The position numbers and the translations under genes are program-made. Under the pieces are notes generated by a model. The model ran no database searches and was not told where the DNA came from. It saw only the letters and a list, made by a program, of their open reading frames with translations. Below, one piece after another: positions 18,901-28,463 of a stretch of DNA of 42,292 nucleotides. Origin of the DNA: Flavobacteriales bacterium (GTDB taxonomy: Bacteria > Bacteroidota > Bacteroidia > CAIKAF01); the NCBI GenBank assembly GCA_025451295.1, contig JANWKQ010000085.1:1-42292 (forward strand), in the 5' to 3' direction. Each line of letters opens with the position of its first letter. Position 1 is the first letter of the stretch.

Positions 18901-19332
18901 ATGGAACTTCAACCTACAGATCTAAGCGGTAAAATCATCAAGGCATTCTACAAAGTGTATAATGAGCTTGGTTTTGGGTTTTCGGAGAAAGTCTATGAAA
19001 ATGCCCTCATCATGGAATTAAGATCCATGAACCTGGTTTGTGTAAAACAAAAACCAGTTAAGGTATTCTACAATGGACAAATCGTAGGCGAATACTTCGC
19101 TGATGTTATAGTGAATGAAGCCATCGTTTTGGAGTTGACAGCAACTGATGCAATCGTAGAAGAATATGAATATCAATTGATCAATCAATTAAAAGCATCA
19201 GAACTTGAAATGGGGCTGCTTCTGAATTTCGGCCAAACACCCCAGTTTAAAAGGAAGGTCTTTACCAACGACCGAAAGAATATTCAACCATTCAAGTTCC
19301 CTGCTCCGCTACCAGTAGTAAAATCCGCGTAA
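18901..19332 (+). CDS. GxxExxY protein (PDDEXK-like nuclease fold family)
   Basis: 143 aa; IIKAFYKVYNELGFGFSEKVYENALIMEL (GFSEKVY), QKPVKVFYNGQIVGEYFADVIV, LNFGQTPQFKRKVF. Confidence 0.88.
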   Translation: MELQPTDLSGKIIKAFYKVYNELGFGFSEKVYENALIMELRSMNLVCVKQKPVKVFYNGQIVGEYFADVIVNEAIVLELTATDAIVEEYEYQLINQLKASELEMGLLLNFGQTPQFKRKVFTNDRKNIQPFKFPAPLPVVKSA

Positions 19333-19363
19333 ATCCGCACCATCCGTGTTATCGGTGTTCCAT
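19320..19363 (+). repeat. degenerate short tandem repeat (AATCCGYGT-like units) downstream of GxxExxY gene
   Basis: AAATCCGCGT AAATCCGCACC ATCCGTGTT ATCGGTGTTCC. Confidence 0.55.
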
Positions 19364-19464
19364 TAAAAGATCACTGCACCACATACTACTTATTAACCTT
19401 CCTACGTTAATAGTTAGGTAAATCCAACATAATCCTAACACTTATACGCCACTATCTTTGTGAT

Positions 19465-20697
19465 ATGAAGCCAAAAATGGGCAGATACTTACTTATCATA
19501 CTGTTATGTATTTCTACATTTCAGCTATCTTATTCCCAAAGCAAGACCCAGCTTCAGAATAAAAAAAAGAAACTCCAGAAAGAGATCAGCTATACCAATG
19601 AACTGCTCAAGAAAAATAAAAAGAAGCAGGATGCATCCTCCAAACAAATTGAAAAACTCAATACAAGCAGTGAAACCAGGACAGAGCTGGTCAATAATTT
19701 CACGGAAGAATTAAAACTTATAGCCCAGGAGATCAATTTGAACGAAAATCAGGTGATCTCACTGGAAAACCCACTCACATCCCTTAAAAAAAGTTATTCG
19801 AAAATGGTCTTTCAAGCCTGGAAAACAAGAAACACCATGTCAGCATGGATGTATATTTTTTCAGCAAAAAATTTCAATCAGGCGGTACGACGTTATCGTT
19901 ATTATAAACAGGTGAACGAATTGAGAACAATTCAGTCAAAATCGATTGCCTACAACAAAAATGAATTACTGTCAAAAATTGGAATACTGAAAAACTCGAG
20001 AGTGGAAAAAGAAATGACCATAACCGAACAAAGTAATGAGATCGCTTCACTCGAAACGGAAAAAAATGAAAAAGATGTTTTACTCAAAAAACTCAGAAAA
20101 AAGGAAAAAGATCTCAAGGCCCAGGTAAAAAAGCATGAAAAGGAAAGAGATGCACTGTCAACCAAGATCAATTCGATCGTTGAAAAACTTGAACCGGTAA
20201 AAAAGAAAGAAAAAACTACTACTACCAAAACTACAGACAAAAAAAACACAACCACCACTATCAAAAATACCCAGGGAAGTACCAACTCCAATGGTTTTGA
20301 GACTAATAAAGGTAAAATGAGCTGGCCTGTTGCCAAAGGAGTGATCACCAGTAAATATGGAGTACATCAACATCCTGTTCTTGACAAAGTAGAAGTGAAA
20401 AATGACGGGATTGATATTTCAACGGATAAGGGGTCATCTGTAAAAGCAGTGTATAAAGGAACCATAAGCGGAGTGTTCAAGGTAGACGGGTACGAAAATG
20501 TTGTGATCATCCGGCATGGAGAATATTTAACCGTTTATTCGCATCTTTCACAGGTATCCGTAAGTAAAGGCAATGAAGTAAGTACAGATCAGAAGATTGG
20601 AACAGCAGCTACAAATTCTGAAGGTGACACCTACATTAATTTTCAGGTGAGATACGGATCAACCACCCAAAATCCGACCAGTTGGCTCACCAAATAG
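19465..20697 (+). CDS. EnvC-like murein hydrolase activator: coiled coil plus degenerate LytM/M23 domain
   Basis: Signal peptide, long coiled coil, C-terminal MSWPVAKGVITSKYGVHQHPVLDKVEVKNDGIDIST ... YLTVYSHLSQVSVSKGNEVSTDQKIGTAATNSEGDTYINFQVRYGSTTQNPTSWL. Confidence 0.88.
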   Translation: MKPKMGRYLLIILLCISTFQLSYSQSKTQLQNKKKKLQKEISYTNELLKKNKKKQDASSKQIEKLNTSSETRTELVNNFTEELKLIAQEINLNENQVISLENPLTSLKKSYSKMVFQAWKTRNTMSAWMYIFSAKNFNQAVRRYRYYKQVNELRTIQSKSIAYNKNELLSKIGILKNSRVEKEMTITEQSNEIASLETEKNEKDVLLKKLRKKEKDLKAQVKKHEKERDALSTKINSIVEKLEPVKKKEKTTTTKTTDKKNTTTTIKNTQGSTNSNGFETNKGKMSWPVAKGVITSKYGVHQHPVLDKVEVKNDGIDISTDKGSSVKAVYKGTISGVFKVDGYENVVIIRHGEYLTVYSHLSQVSVSKGNEVSTDQKIGTAATNSEGDTYINFQVRYGSTTQNPTSWLTK

Positions 20698-20802
20698 CAC
20701 GAATACTTTCCGGGAAGGTCACTTTACTAAAATATTATTTGCAATAACCTTTTTTTTAATACTTTACCCGTCTAAATGTATTAAGCGCCCAATTTCAACA
20801 GG

Positions 20803-22812
20803 ATGGATATTCTTATTTTTCAATCCGCGATCCTTTTCTCATTATTGGTGTTTTTCGTTAACATCAGGCTAAAATATTTTTTGGTCTTACTCCCTGTATT
20901 GGCCATTATTGGTGTATCCTCTTATTGGGCAATTGATGTGCTCATTTCTAATCAAACCAAAACCCATTTACTTTCTTTCAATATATCAGAACAAATCTTT
21001 GGGTTTTGGAGCCAGACACCCCACCTGGTTATCGATCAGATCTCAGCTTTGTTCATCCTGATGATCAATGTTGTTTCACTGGGTGCATTTATATATGCCT
21101 ATGGCTATCTGAAAAAATATCTGGCCTTAAAAAGTCCCTTGGGGATGAGTATGCATTATTTTTCTTTTTTCCTTGTTTACATTTCCATGTTGTTGATCAC
21201 GATGATGCGGGAAGGCTTCATGTTCCTGTTCGTATGGGAATTGATGACTTTGTCTGCCTATCTCATGGTTGCCTTTCACGGCGAAAAGGAAAATATTAGA
21301 AAAGTGGCTATCAATTATCTGATGCAAATGCACCTTGGTTTTCTCTTCCTTTTAGCCGGGTTTTTGATCGTTAATAAAGAAACGGGGATTTGGGGATTTG
21401 AAGCCCTCGAAGTTTATTTTGCGAGTCATGATAACTATCTTGTATTCCTACTGTTCTTTGTTGGGTTTGGGGTAAAAGCCGGGCTCATTCCTTTCCATAC
21501 CTGGTTACCACATGCTCACCCGGCTGCCCCTGCGTATGTTTCGGCCACCATGAGCGGGGTCATCGTTAAAATGGGAGTATATGGGGTATTGAGGGTGCTT
21601 ACCCATGTTCAATCACAGTTATTCGAAATCGGATTAACCATGCTGATTGTTTCTTTGGTAACGATTTTGTTCTCCATTTCGATGGCCGTCTTTCAGCGGG
21701 ATTTAAAAAAACTACTCGCCTATTCTACCATCGAGAATATTGGTATTATTTTTCTCGGGATCTCACTTTCCATATTGGGCCGGGCTTATAACGTTCAGGC
21801 TTTAGCTGTATTAGCAATGATGGGCACTTTATTCCATGTATTAAATCATTCATTGTATAAATCCATGTTATTTATGCTTTGCGGAAATATTGAAAAGATC
21901 ACCAATACAAGAAACATCAACGAATTGGGAGGATTGGCAAAAAAGATGCCTTTTACAACTGCATTCTTCTTACTTGGCAGTCTGGCTTTATGCGCTCTTC
22001 CTCCATTTAATGGTTTTGTGGGTGAATTTTTGATATATAAAGGTATATACCGTGCAATTGCTGATGGGGGCTTTTTCATTTCAATTGTTGCCATTGTGTC
22101 GATCATTTTTATGGCACTTTCCGGTGGGATCTGTATATATGCCATGACCAAAGCCTTTGGCCTTTCATTTTTGGGTAGCAGCCGAAAACCATTTCCAGAA
22201 CCTTTGCATGAACCGTCAAAATCCATGTTTTTTCCTGCATTCCTGAATACAATATTGATACTTGCGATTGGACTTGCCCCTGTACTTATTCTTCCACAAC
22301 TCCAGGAAACCCTTAGCGCATTTAAGTTTATTCCCAAAAGCAGTCAGGTTTATCAAGTGCAAACAGCCGTCTTCCAGAAATTTGGATTACTCAGTCTTAT
22401 CCTCATTACGCTGTTTTTCCTGGTTTATTTGGTCAGATATCTTCAACAAAAAAGAGTACAGGTAATGCATGGACCTACCTGGGGCTGTGGTTATGAAGCC
22501 GGCGATGCCAAACATCAATATACTTCCACTTCCTATTCTAAGTCGATGCAAAATATTGTAAGTCCATTGCTGCAGGAGACAAACACATATCAGTCGTTCG
22601 AGGAAGAAGAAATTTTTCCAGGTGAAAGAAAATATCAAACCACTGTAAAAGATCGTTTGGAGGAGTCTGTCATACTAAGGCCTATCAACTACCTATTAAA
22701 TAGAATACCAAAATTGGGGCTGGCACAAACTGGAAGGATACAACATTATCTTATTTACCCAATGGCTTTTCTTTTGCTTATTGCCCTTTTATCCGCGTTT
22801 GGGATCATTTAA
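20803..22812 (+). CDS. HyfB-like proton-translocating antiporter-type membrane subunit (copy 1)
   Basis: 669 aa; FLFVWELMTLSAYLM (TM5 Glu), GFGVKAGLIPFHTWLPHAHPAAPAYVSATMSGVIVKMG, HyfB C-terminal WGCGYEAGDAKHQYTSTSYSKSMQNIVSP. Confidence 0.9.
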   Translation: MDILIFQSAILFSLLVFFVNIRLKYFLVLLPVLAIIGVSSYWAIDVLISNQTKTHLLSFNISEQIFGFWSQTPHLVIDQISALFILMINVVSLGAFIYAYGYLKKYLALKSPLGMSMHYFSFFLVYISMLLITMMREGFMFLFVWELMTLSAYLMVAFHGEKENIRKVAINYLMQMHLGFLFLLAGFLIVNKETGIWGFEALEVYFASHDNYLVFLLFFVGFGVKAGLIPFHTWLPHAHPAAPAYVSATMSGVIVKMGVYGVLRVLTHVQSQLFEIGLTMLIVSLVTILFSISMAVFQRDLKKLLAYSTIENIGIIFLGISLSILGRAYNVQALAVLAMMGTLFHVLNHSLYKSMLFMLCGNIEKITNTRNINELGGLAKKMPFTTAFFLLGSLALCALPPFNGFVGEFLIYKGIYRAIADGGFFISIVAIVSIIFMALSGGICIYAMTKAFGLSFLGSSRKPFPEPLHEPSKSMFFPAFLNTILILAIGLAPVLILPQLQETLSAFKFIPKSSQVYQVQTAVFQKFGLLSLILITLFFLVYLVRYLQQKRVQVMHGPTWGCGYEAGDAKHQYTSTSYSKSMQNIVSPLLQETNTYQSFEEEEIFPGERKYQTTVKDRLEESVILRPINYLLNRIPKLGLAQTGRIQHYLIYPMAFLLLIALLSAFGII

Positions 22813-23050
22813 AATTAAGATCCAAATAAATTTCCTGAAGTGTATTCATCAAAGCATCACCAATTGATGGATGTGGCCATATTCAGATTAATTTTTTTTT
22901 TAGAATTTAACCATTCAACAGATTCAATGTATCAATAATCAGCCTCTCCCATAATTTACTCAATGAAAAGGGGTCAATGATAAAAGGTGTATACAGTGTT
23001 TGTTTTATAATTTACCTTTGTGTTGCAATTTTATCACAGCGATAGAACAA

Positions 23051-23398
23051 ATGAAAAAGGCAGTTTCAATATTCATACTTTGTTGCATCTTCATCGGCAG
23101 CTTTTATGCCCAGAAGGCTCATTCAGGATTATGGATACAACATGCCAGTATTCAAAGTACAGTGCCAGGTTCAGGGGATCCTAACTGTAATAAAAGTCCA
23201 ATCTTTACCGAAATTTCATCCGAAAAGGAAGACTCGGAATCCAAAATGACGATTGAAGCGTTTTGTACCTCCGCAGGACATTTCCATCTCCGTTCAGAAT
23301 TTAAACAAAGTTCAAATATTCTAAATGAATATTCCGATGATCACCTGATCCGGAATTCCATTCCGCTGTTTATCAAAAACAGAAATATCCTTATCTGA
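23051..23398 (+). CDS. small secreted protein of unknown function between two hyfB paralogs
   Basis: ATG at 23051 gives MKKAVSIFILCCIFIGSFYAQ signal peptide followed by a ~95-aa mature region with no motif I recognise. Confidence 0.45.
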   Translation: MKKAVSIFILCCIFIGSFYAQKAHSGLWIQHASIQSTVPGSGDPNCNKSPIFTEISSEKEDSESKMTIEAFCTSAGHFHLRSEFKQSSNILNEYSDDHLIRNSIPLFIKNRNILI

Positions 23399-23474
23399 TT
23401 TTCAAGTTACAGCATTCAACTTTCTGATTTATTAATTACTGTTTAATATTATTTAAAATAAGTATTGTTTTCCT

Positions 23475-25484
23475 ATGGATATCATACTGTTTCAAACAGC
23501 TATTGCCATATCATTACTGGTATTCTTCGCACCGATAAGGATCAAATATTTTGCGATCTTACTTCCGATGCTGGCGATTATTGGAATCACTTCGATATGG
23601 GCGATAGATGTAATCGTTACTCATAAGATAAAGATAGCCTACCTGTCTTTTAATCTGTCAGAAAATATTTTTGGATTTTGGAGTGCAGTTCCAAAGATAA
23701 AGATTGATCAGATTTCTGCACTCTTCATTCTTATGATCAATGTAATAAGCATTGGAAGTTTGATATACGCTTACGGATATCTTAAGAAATATCTATCCAG
23801 CAAAAGTGCACTTGGAATATCAATGCACTATTTTTCATTCTTTTTATTGTACATCAGTCTTCTCCTGCTCACTATGATCAGAGATGGATTTCTCTTCCTT
23901 TTTCTCTGGGAATTGATGTCACTTTCTTCTTTTGTATTGATTGCGTTTGATGGTGAAAAAGCTCAGGTACGGGCCGTGGCCATTAATTATTTGATTCAAA
24001 TGCATATTGGCTTCATGCTTCTGCTGGCCGGATTTTTAATTGCGAACAAAGCAACGGGCATTTGGGGATTTGATGCTTTGCCTATTTATTTTAGCTCACA
24101 TCCCAACACACCTCTTTTCTTCATTTTCTTTCTTGGGTTCGCCGTCAAAGCCGGTTTAATGCCATTTCATACATGGGCTCCAAAAGCTGATCCCATTGCA
24201 CCACCACATGTATCAGCACTTATGAGTGGGGTATTGGTAAAAATTGGTTGTCTTGGTATCATGAGAGTGGCGATGAGTTTGCAGAACAGTTTTTCTGAAA
24301 TAGCAAGTATTCTTCTTGCCTTCTCATTAATTACCATCGTATTCTCCATATCAATGTCCGTATATGAAAAAGATCTGAGAAAACTACTGGCTTATTCGTC
24401 GATCGAAAATGTGGGTGTCATTTGTTTAGGACTTTCATTGTCTATTTTCGGAACAGCTTATAAAATTCCTGCGTTAGCGGTTCTCGGAATACTGGGTTCC
24501 ATCTTTCATGTTTTTAGCCATTCTTTATACAAGTCAACTCTTTTCCTTTTAACCGGTAATGTTGAACGAATTTCAGGCACAAGGAATATCAATGAGTTGG
24601 GAGGACTCGCAAAAAAAATGCCGCTTACCGCATTTTTCTTTTTGTTGAGCGGTTTATCACTCTGTGCACTTCCTCCTTTTAATGGATTTGTTTCAGAATT
24701 TCTAATGTATGAAGGAATATTCAAGGCCATCTCAACCGGTGATTTCTATATTTCAATCATCTGCATTCTTGTAGTAATTGTATTGGCTATTTCAGGAGGA
24801 CTTTCCATTTTCGCGATGACCAAAGCTTTTGGCTTGTCGTTTTTGGGGAGCCAGCGTAAAGAATATACATCTGATATCATTGATCCACCAAAAAGTATGC
24901 TCGTACCTGCTGTGATCAACTCGATACTTATGTTGTTGCTGGGACTCACCCCATTTCTCATTTTTCCAGAAATATATGAAGCCATCGCGGCTTTTAAATA
25001 TCTCCCGGCCGACAATAGTCATTACTTTCAACATGTGGATATTTATCAAAAATTCGGATTATTAAGTGGTATACTTGTTGCATTATCAATGATCGTATTT
25101 GCCATTCGACGAATTCAACAAAAACGAATTCAGGTCAATGTGGGTCCCACCTGGGGTTGTGGATATTCCGGAGGAACGGCCAAACACCAATACACTTCCT
25201 TTTCTTTTTCAGTCCCACTTAAGCGAATTTTAAGTCCAATACTTTCGCAAAAAAATAATTTTATAAAATATCCAGAAGAAGAGATTTTTCCGGGAGAACG
25301 GAAATTCGATGTGGACTCGGTCGATCGATTGGAAAAATATTCAATATCAATCCCGATCAAATTTCTTTTAAAGATTATTCCATTTGTTGGTTTAGCACAA
25401 ACGGGCAGGATACAGCATTATCTGATCTACCCTGTTGGATTTCTTATATTAATTGTAGTGATGACAGCCTTTAATTTTATATAA
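23475..25484 (+). CDS. HyfB-like proton-translocating antiporter-type membrane subunit (copy 2)
   Basis: 669 aa, colinear with copy 1; FLFLWELMSLSSFVL, GFAVKAGLMPFHTWAPKADPIAPPHVSALMSGVLVKIG, WGCGYSGGTAKHQYTSFSFS. Confidence 0.9.
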   Translation: MDIILFQTAIAISLLVFFAPIRIKYFAILLPMLAIIGITSIWAIDVIVTHKIKIAYLSFNLSENIFGFWSAVPKIKIDQISALFILMINVISIGSLIYAYGYLKKYLSSKSALGISMHYFSFFLLYISLLLLTMIRDGFLFLFLWELMSLSSFVLIAFDGEKAQVRAVAINYLIQMHIGFMLLLAGFLIANKATGIWGFDALPIYFSSHPNTPLFFIFFLGFAVKAGLMPFHTWAPKADPIAPPHVSALMSGVLVKIGCLGIMRVAMSLQNSFSEIASILLAFSLITIVFSISMSVYEKDLRKLLAYSSIENVGVICLGLSLSIFGTAYKIPALAVLGILGSIFHVFSHSLYKSTLFLLTGNVERISGTRNINELGGLAKKMPLTAFFFLLSGLSLCALPPFNGFVSEFLMYEGIFKAISTGDFYISIICILVVIVLAISGGLSIFAMTKAFGLSFLGSQRKEYTSDIIDPPKSMLVPAVINSILMLLLGLTPFLIFPEIYEAIAAFKYLPADNSHYFQHVDIYQKFGLLSGILVALSMIVFAIRRIQQKRIQVNVGPTWGCGYSGGTAKHQYTSFSFSVPLKRILSPILSQKNNFIKYPEEEIFPGERKFDVDSVDRLEKYSISIPIKFLLKIIPFVGLAQTGRIQHYLIYPVGFLILIVVMTAFNFI

Positions 25485-25485
25485 T

Positions 25486-26391
25486 ATGATAGCTTTCCTG
25501 TTAATATTAATCTGCGCCCTACTCTATCCAGGTACGATCGATAAGACGAAGGCCATTTTATCTGGGCGAAAGGGTCCTAAGATCCATCAGTTCATTTTTG
25601 ATGCATGGAGGCTTTTCAAAAAAGGGAGTATATACAGTGATAAATCAAGTTTTGTTTTTCAGATATCCGCCACCATCAATTTTGTTTGTTTAATTACAGC
25701 CATCCTTCTCATTCCATTTGCGGGTGAACCGTCTTTATTTTCCTTCGATGGTGATTTTGTATTTATGATCTATTTGCTTGGGCTCGGAAGATTTATGTCC
25801 GTGGTGGCTGCATTGGACGTATCAAGTGGTTTTGAAGGAATGGGAGCAAACAGAGAAGTGCTCTATGCGGCTTTGCTCGAGCCCGCTTTCTTATTACTTA
25901 TGGGTACACTCTGTATTTTCACCGGCTATACCAATTTCAACGATATTTTTACGGCACTTTACGCCGACCAATACCTGGCATCCGTTGTTATTATTATTTC
26001 CTCTATTATTTTGTTTTTATTCATACTCGTGGAGAACAGCAGGATACCTGCAGATGATCCCAATACCCATCTTGAATTAACCATGGTTCATGAAGTAATG
26101 ATACTAGACCACAGTGGTTTTGACCTGGGTCTCATCAAACTCACCGCGGCATTAAAATTTGCAGTATTTGGTTCGCTTATTTGTAATCTGGTAATTCCAA
26201 GTCATTTTCCAATTGGAATAAAGATCCTTCTCTTTATGATTTTTCAGTTTGCACTGGCAGTAGCTATAGGATTTATAGAATCATTTAAACCCAGAAATAA
26301 AATGGCCAGAAATCCCCAGTATATTATCAGTATTTCCGCCATTGCCCTCGTATTATATTGCGTGATGATCATTATAAAAAATAAAATGTAA
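25486..26391 (+). CDS. HyfC/NuoH-like membrane subunit
   Basis: 301 aa; VENSRIPADDPNTHLELTMVHEVMILDHSGFDL. Confidence 0.9.
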   Translation: MIAFLLILICALLYPGTIDKTKAILSGRKGPKIHQFIFDAWRLFKKGSIYSDKSSFVFQISATINFVCLITAILLIPFAGEPSLFSFDGDFVFMIYLLGLGRFMSVVAALDVSSGFEGMGANREVLYAALLEPAFLLLMGTLCIFTGYTNFNDIFTALYADQYLASVVIIISSIILFLFILVENSRIPADDPNTHLELTMVHEVMILDHSGFDLGLIKLTAALKFAVFGSLICNLVIPSHFPIGIKILLFMIFQFALAVAIGFIESFKPRNKMARNPQYIISISAIALVLYCVMIIIKNKM

Positions 26392-26392
26392 A

Positions 26393-27031
26393 ATGGAGTA
26401 TTTAATAAATCTAATCGTCGTCGCATATATTGTATCCCTGATTTATCTTGCAAAGGTAGAGTTGCTTAAAACATATGTGAAAATTCTTTTGGTACAGGGA
26501 CTCATCATCTTCTTCGTGGCACTGGCCGAATTAAAAGAAGTGGATATTCTTCACCTCATGTTTGTATTGGTTGAAACCCTTGTTTTCAAGGCGATATTCG
26601 TCCCGTTATTCATGCAGCGGGTAATCAAAAGATCCAAGCAAACCAAAAATAGTGGAATGTATATCAAACCTTACATTTCTGTGATACTGGCTACAGTTAT
26701 GGTGGCAATTTCCTTTGCATTGGTTGAATCAATACATGATGAACATCTGGAGATCAAATATTTTACAGCCGCGATTTCATCAATCATGATTGGTTTGTAT
26801 GTAGGGATAAACCATCGTGATATCATCACGCATCTTATCTCCTATATGATCATAGAGAATGGGATTTTCCTCATCGCTCTGGCCCTCGGTGGAGAAATGC
26901 CTATTCTGGTGAACAGTGCCATCCTGCTGGATATCTTCTCAACAATACTCATCATGGGAATGTTCTTTAATAAGATCAAAAACTATTTCAATTCAACCGA
27001 CGAAACGGAACTAACCAAACTAAAAGACTAG
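26393..27031 (+). CDS. HyfE/NuoK-like membrane subunit
   Basis: 212 aa, multi-helix; MFVLVETLVFKAIFVPLFM and ISYMIIENGIFLIALALGGEMPILVNSAILLDIF. Confidence 0.87.
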   Translation: MEYLINLIVVAYIVSLIYLAKVELLKTYVKILLVQGLIIFFVALAELKEVDILHLMFVLVETLVFKAIFVPLFMQRVIKRSKQTKNSGMYIKPYISVILATVMVAISFALVESIHDEHLEIKYFTAAISSIMIGLYVGINHRDIITHLISYMIIENGIFLIALALGGEMPILVNSAILLDIFSTILIMGMFFNKIKNYFNSTDETELTKLKD

Positions 27032-27033
27032 AA

Positions 27034-28461
27034 ATGATCATATCAGTTTTTCTCATATCGAGTATTGTTTTTGCCCTGTTGGCATACATTATTAAAAGGC
27101 CAATTCTCAGCCATTTCGTTACTTTTTTGTATTCCGTTTTTCTCTGCATTTTCGTTGGCTATGAATATCTTCACATCAATCAAACCCAGGCTACGTATTT
27201 CAAACCTGATGCAATTGGAATTATATTCCTGATTGTTCAGGCCATCGTAGATTTGATTTCCATCATTCACTATTATAATTATACAAAGTCCAGAGGTGAT
27301 CATCCCAAAAGTATCTCAGTCCATAATATGGGGCGCATCATTTTCAATATGTCGATTGCCGGAGTTTTGCTGGCCAATCACTTTGGTGTGCTTTGGGTAT
27401 TTATGGAAATAACCACATTGGCTCTATCGTTACTTATTTATCATGACAGAACTACAACTGCTTTAGAAGGTACCTGGAAATATGTTTTTATATGTTCGAT
27501 TGGTATTGCTATCGCTTTTGCCGGTGTATTATTCTTAAGTATAGGGGCCAACGAGGTAGGCATCAAGGATCTTTTTTACGATCAGGTGAAGGAAAAAGTA
27601 ACGCTGATCAATCCACTCTGGTTAAAAGCCTGTTTTATTTTTATCCTCACGGGATTTAGTGTCAAGATGGGTCTGGTCCCTTTATTTAATGTCGACATCG
27701 ACGCAAAGGATGTTTCTCCATCACCGGTTGGAGCTAAACTTTCCAGTGTAGTAATGAATTCAGGGTTTGTTGCCATTTTTAGATTTTATGATGCGCTTTC
27801 AGGTTCTTCCATCTTTACCTGGATGAATCATGTACTACTTATTGTTGGAACCATGTCACTGCTGTTCGTGGTGGCCTATTCATTAAAAGTGAACAATGTA
27901 AAAAGATTGCTTGCGTATTCAAGCATGGAACATGCAGCACTGGTTATTATTGCCTTTGCCTGTGGAGGACTTGGTTATTTTATCGCGATCCTTCATCTCA
28001 TTATCCACTCGTTAGTAAAGTCGACCTTATTTTTCCAGTTCGCACAGATGCACAGGATTTTTAAAGACAAGAACTATTTAAACATGGGTGCCTATCTCAA
28101 GATCAATCCGCTGGGAGCTTTAGTTCTTTTTCTGAGTTATATCTCAATTATCGGATTTCCTCCCTCGTGTATGTTCATTACGGAGATACTTATTTTCAGA
28201 AGTATCATCGACTCTCAATATGCCTGGCTGGCGATTGTTATTGGTTTTTTTATGCTGTTCATTATCTATGGAATGTCAGTTCGGATCTTTCATATACTCA
28301 TGGGAAAACCAGGAGTAAAAGAATTCGACGAAAAAGGCAAAAACAATCTTGAATCTCTTATCCAGTTGGTTGTTATTTCAGCCGTATTTTATCTGGGAAT
28401 TGTTAAACCTGATGTTGTGGTCAACTATATCGCCATGGCAGTATCCACTTTACCTCATTGA
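27034..28461 (+). CDS. HyfF/NuoN-like antiporter-type membrane subunit
   Basis: 475 aa; LWVFMEITTLALSLLIY, ILTGFSVKMGLVPLF, VKRLLAYSSMEHAALVIIAFACGG, HSLVKSTLFF. Confidence 0.88.
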   Translation: MIISVFLISSIVFALLAYIIKRPILSHFVTFLYSVFLCIFVGYEYLHINQTQATYFKPDAIGIIFLIVQAIVDLISIIHYYNYTKSRGDHPKSISVHNMGRIIFNMSIAGVLLANHFGVLWVFMEITTLALSLLIYHDRTTTALEGTWKYVFICSIGIAIAFAGVLFLSIGANEVGIKDLFYDQVKEKVTLINPLWLKACFIFILTGFSVKMGLVPLFNVDIDAKDVSPSPVGAKLSSVVMNSGFVAIFRFYDALSGSSIFTWMNHVLLIVGTMSLLFVVAYSLKVNNVKRLLAYSSMEHAALVIIAFACGGLGYFIAILHLIIHSLVKSTLFFQFAQMHRIFKDKNYLNMGAYLKINPLGALVLFLSYISIIGFPPSCMFITEILIFRSIIDSQYAWLAIVIGFFMLFIIYGMSVRIFHILMGKPGVKEFDEKGKNNLESLIQLVVISAVFYLGIVKPDVVVNYIAMAVSTLPH

Positions 28462-28463
28462 TC

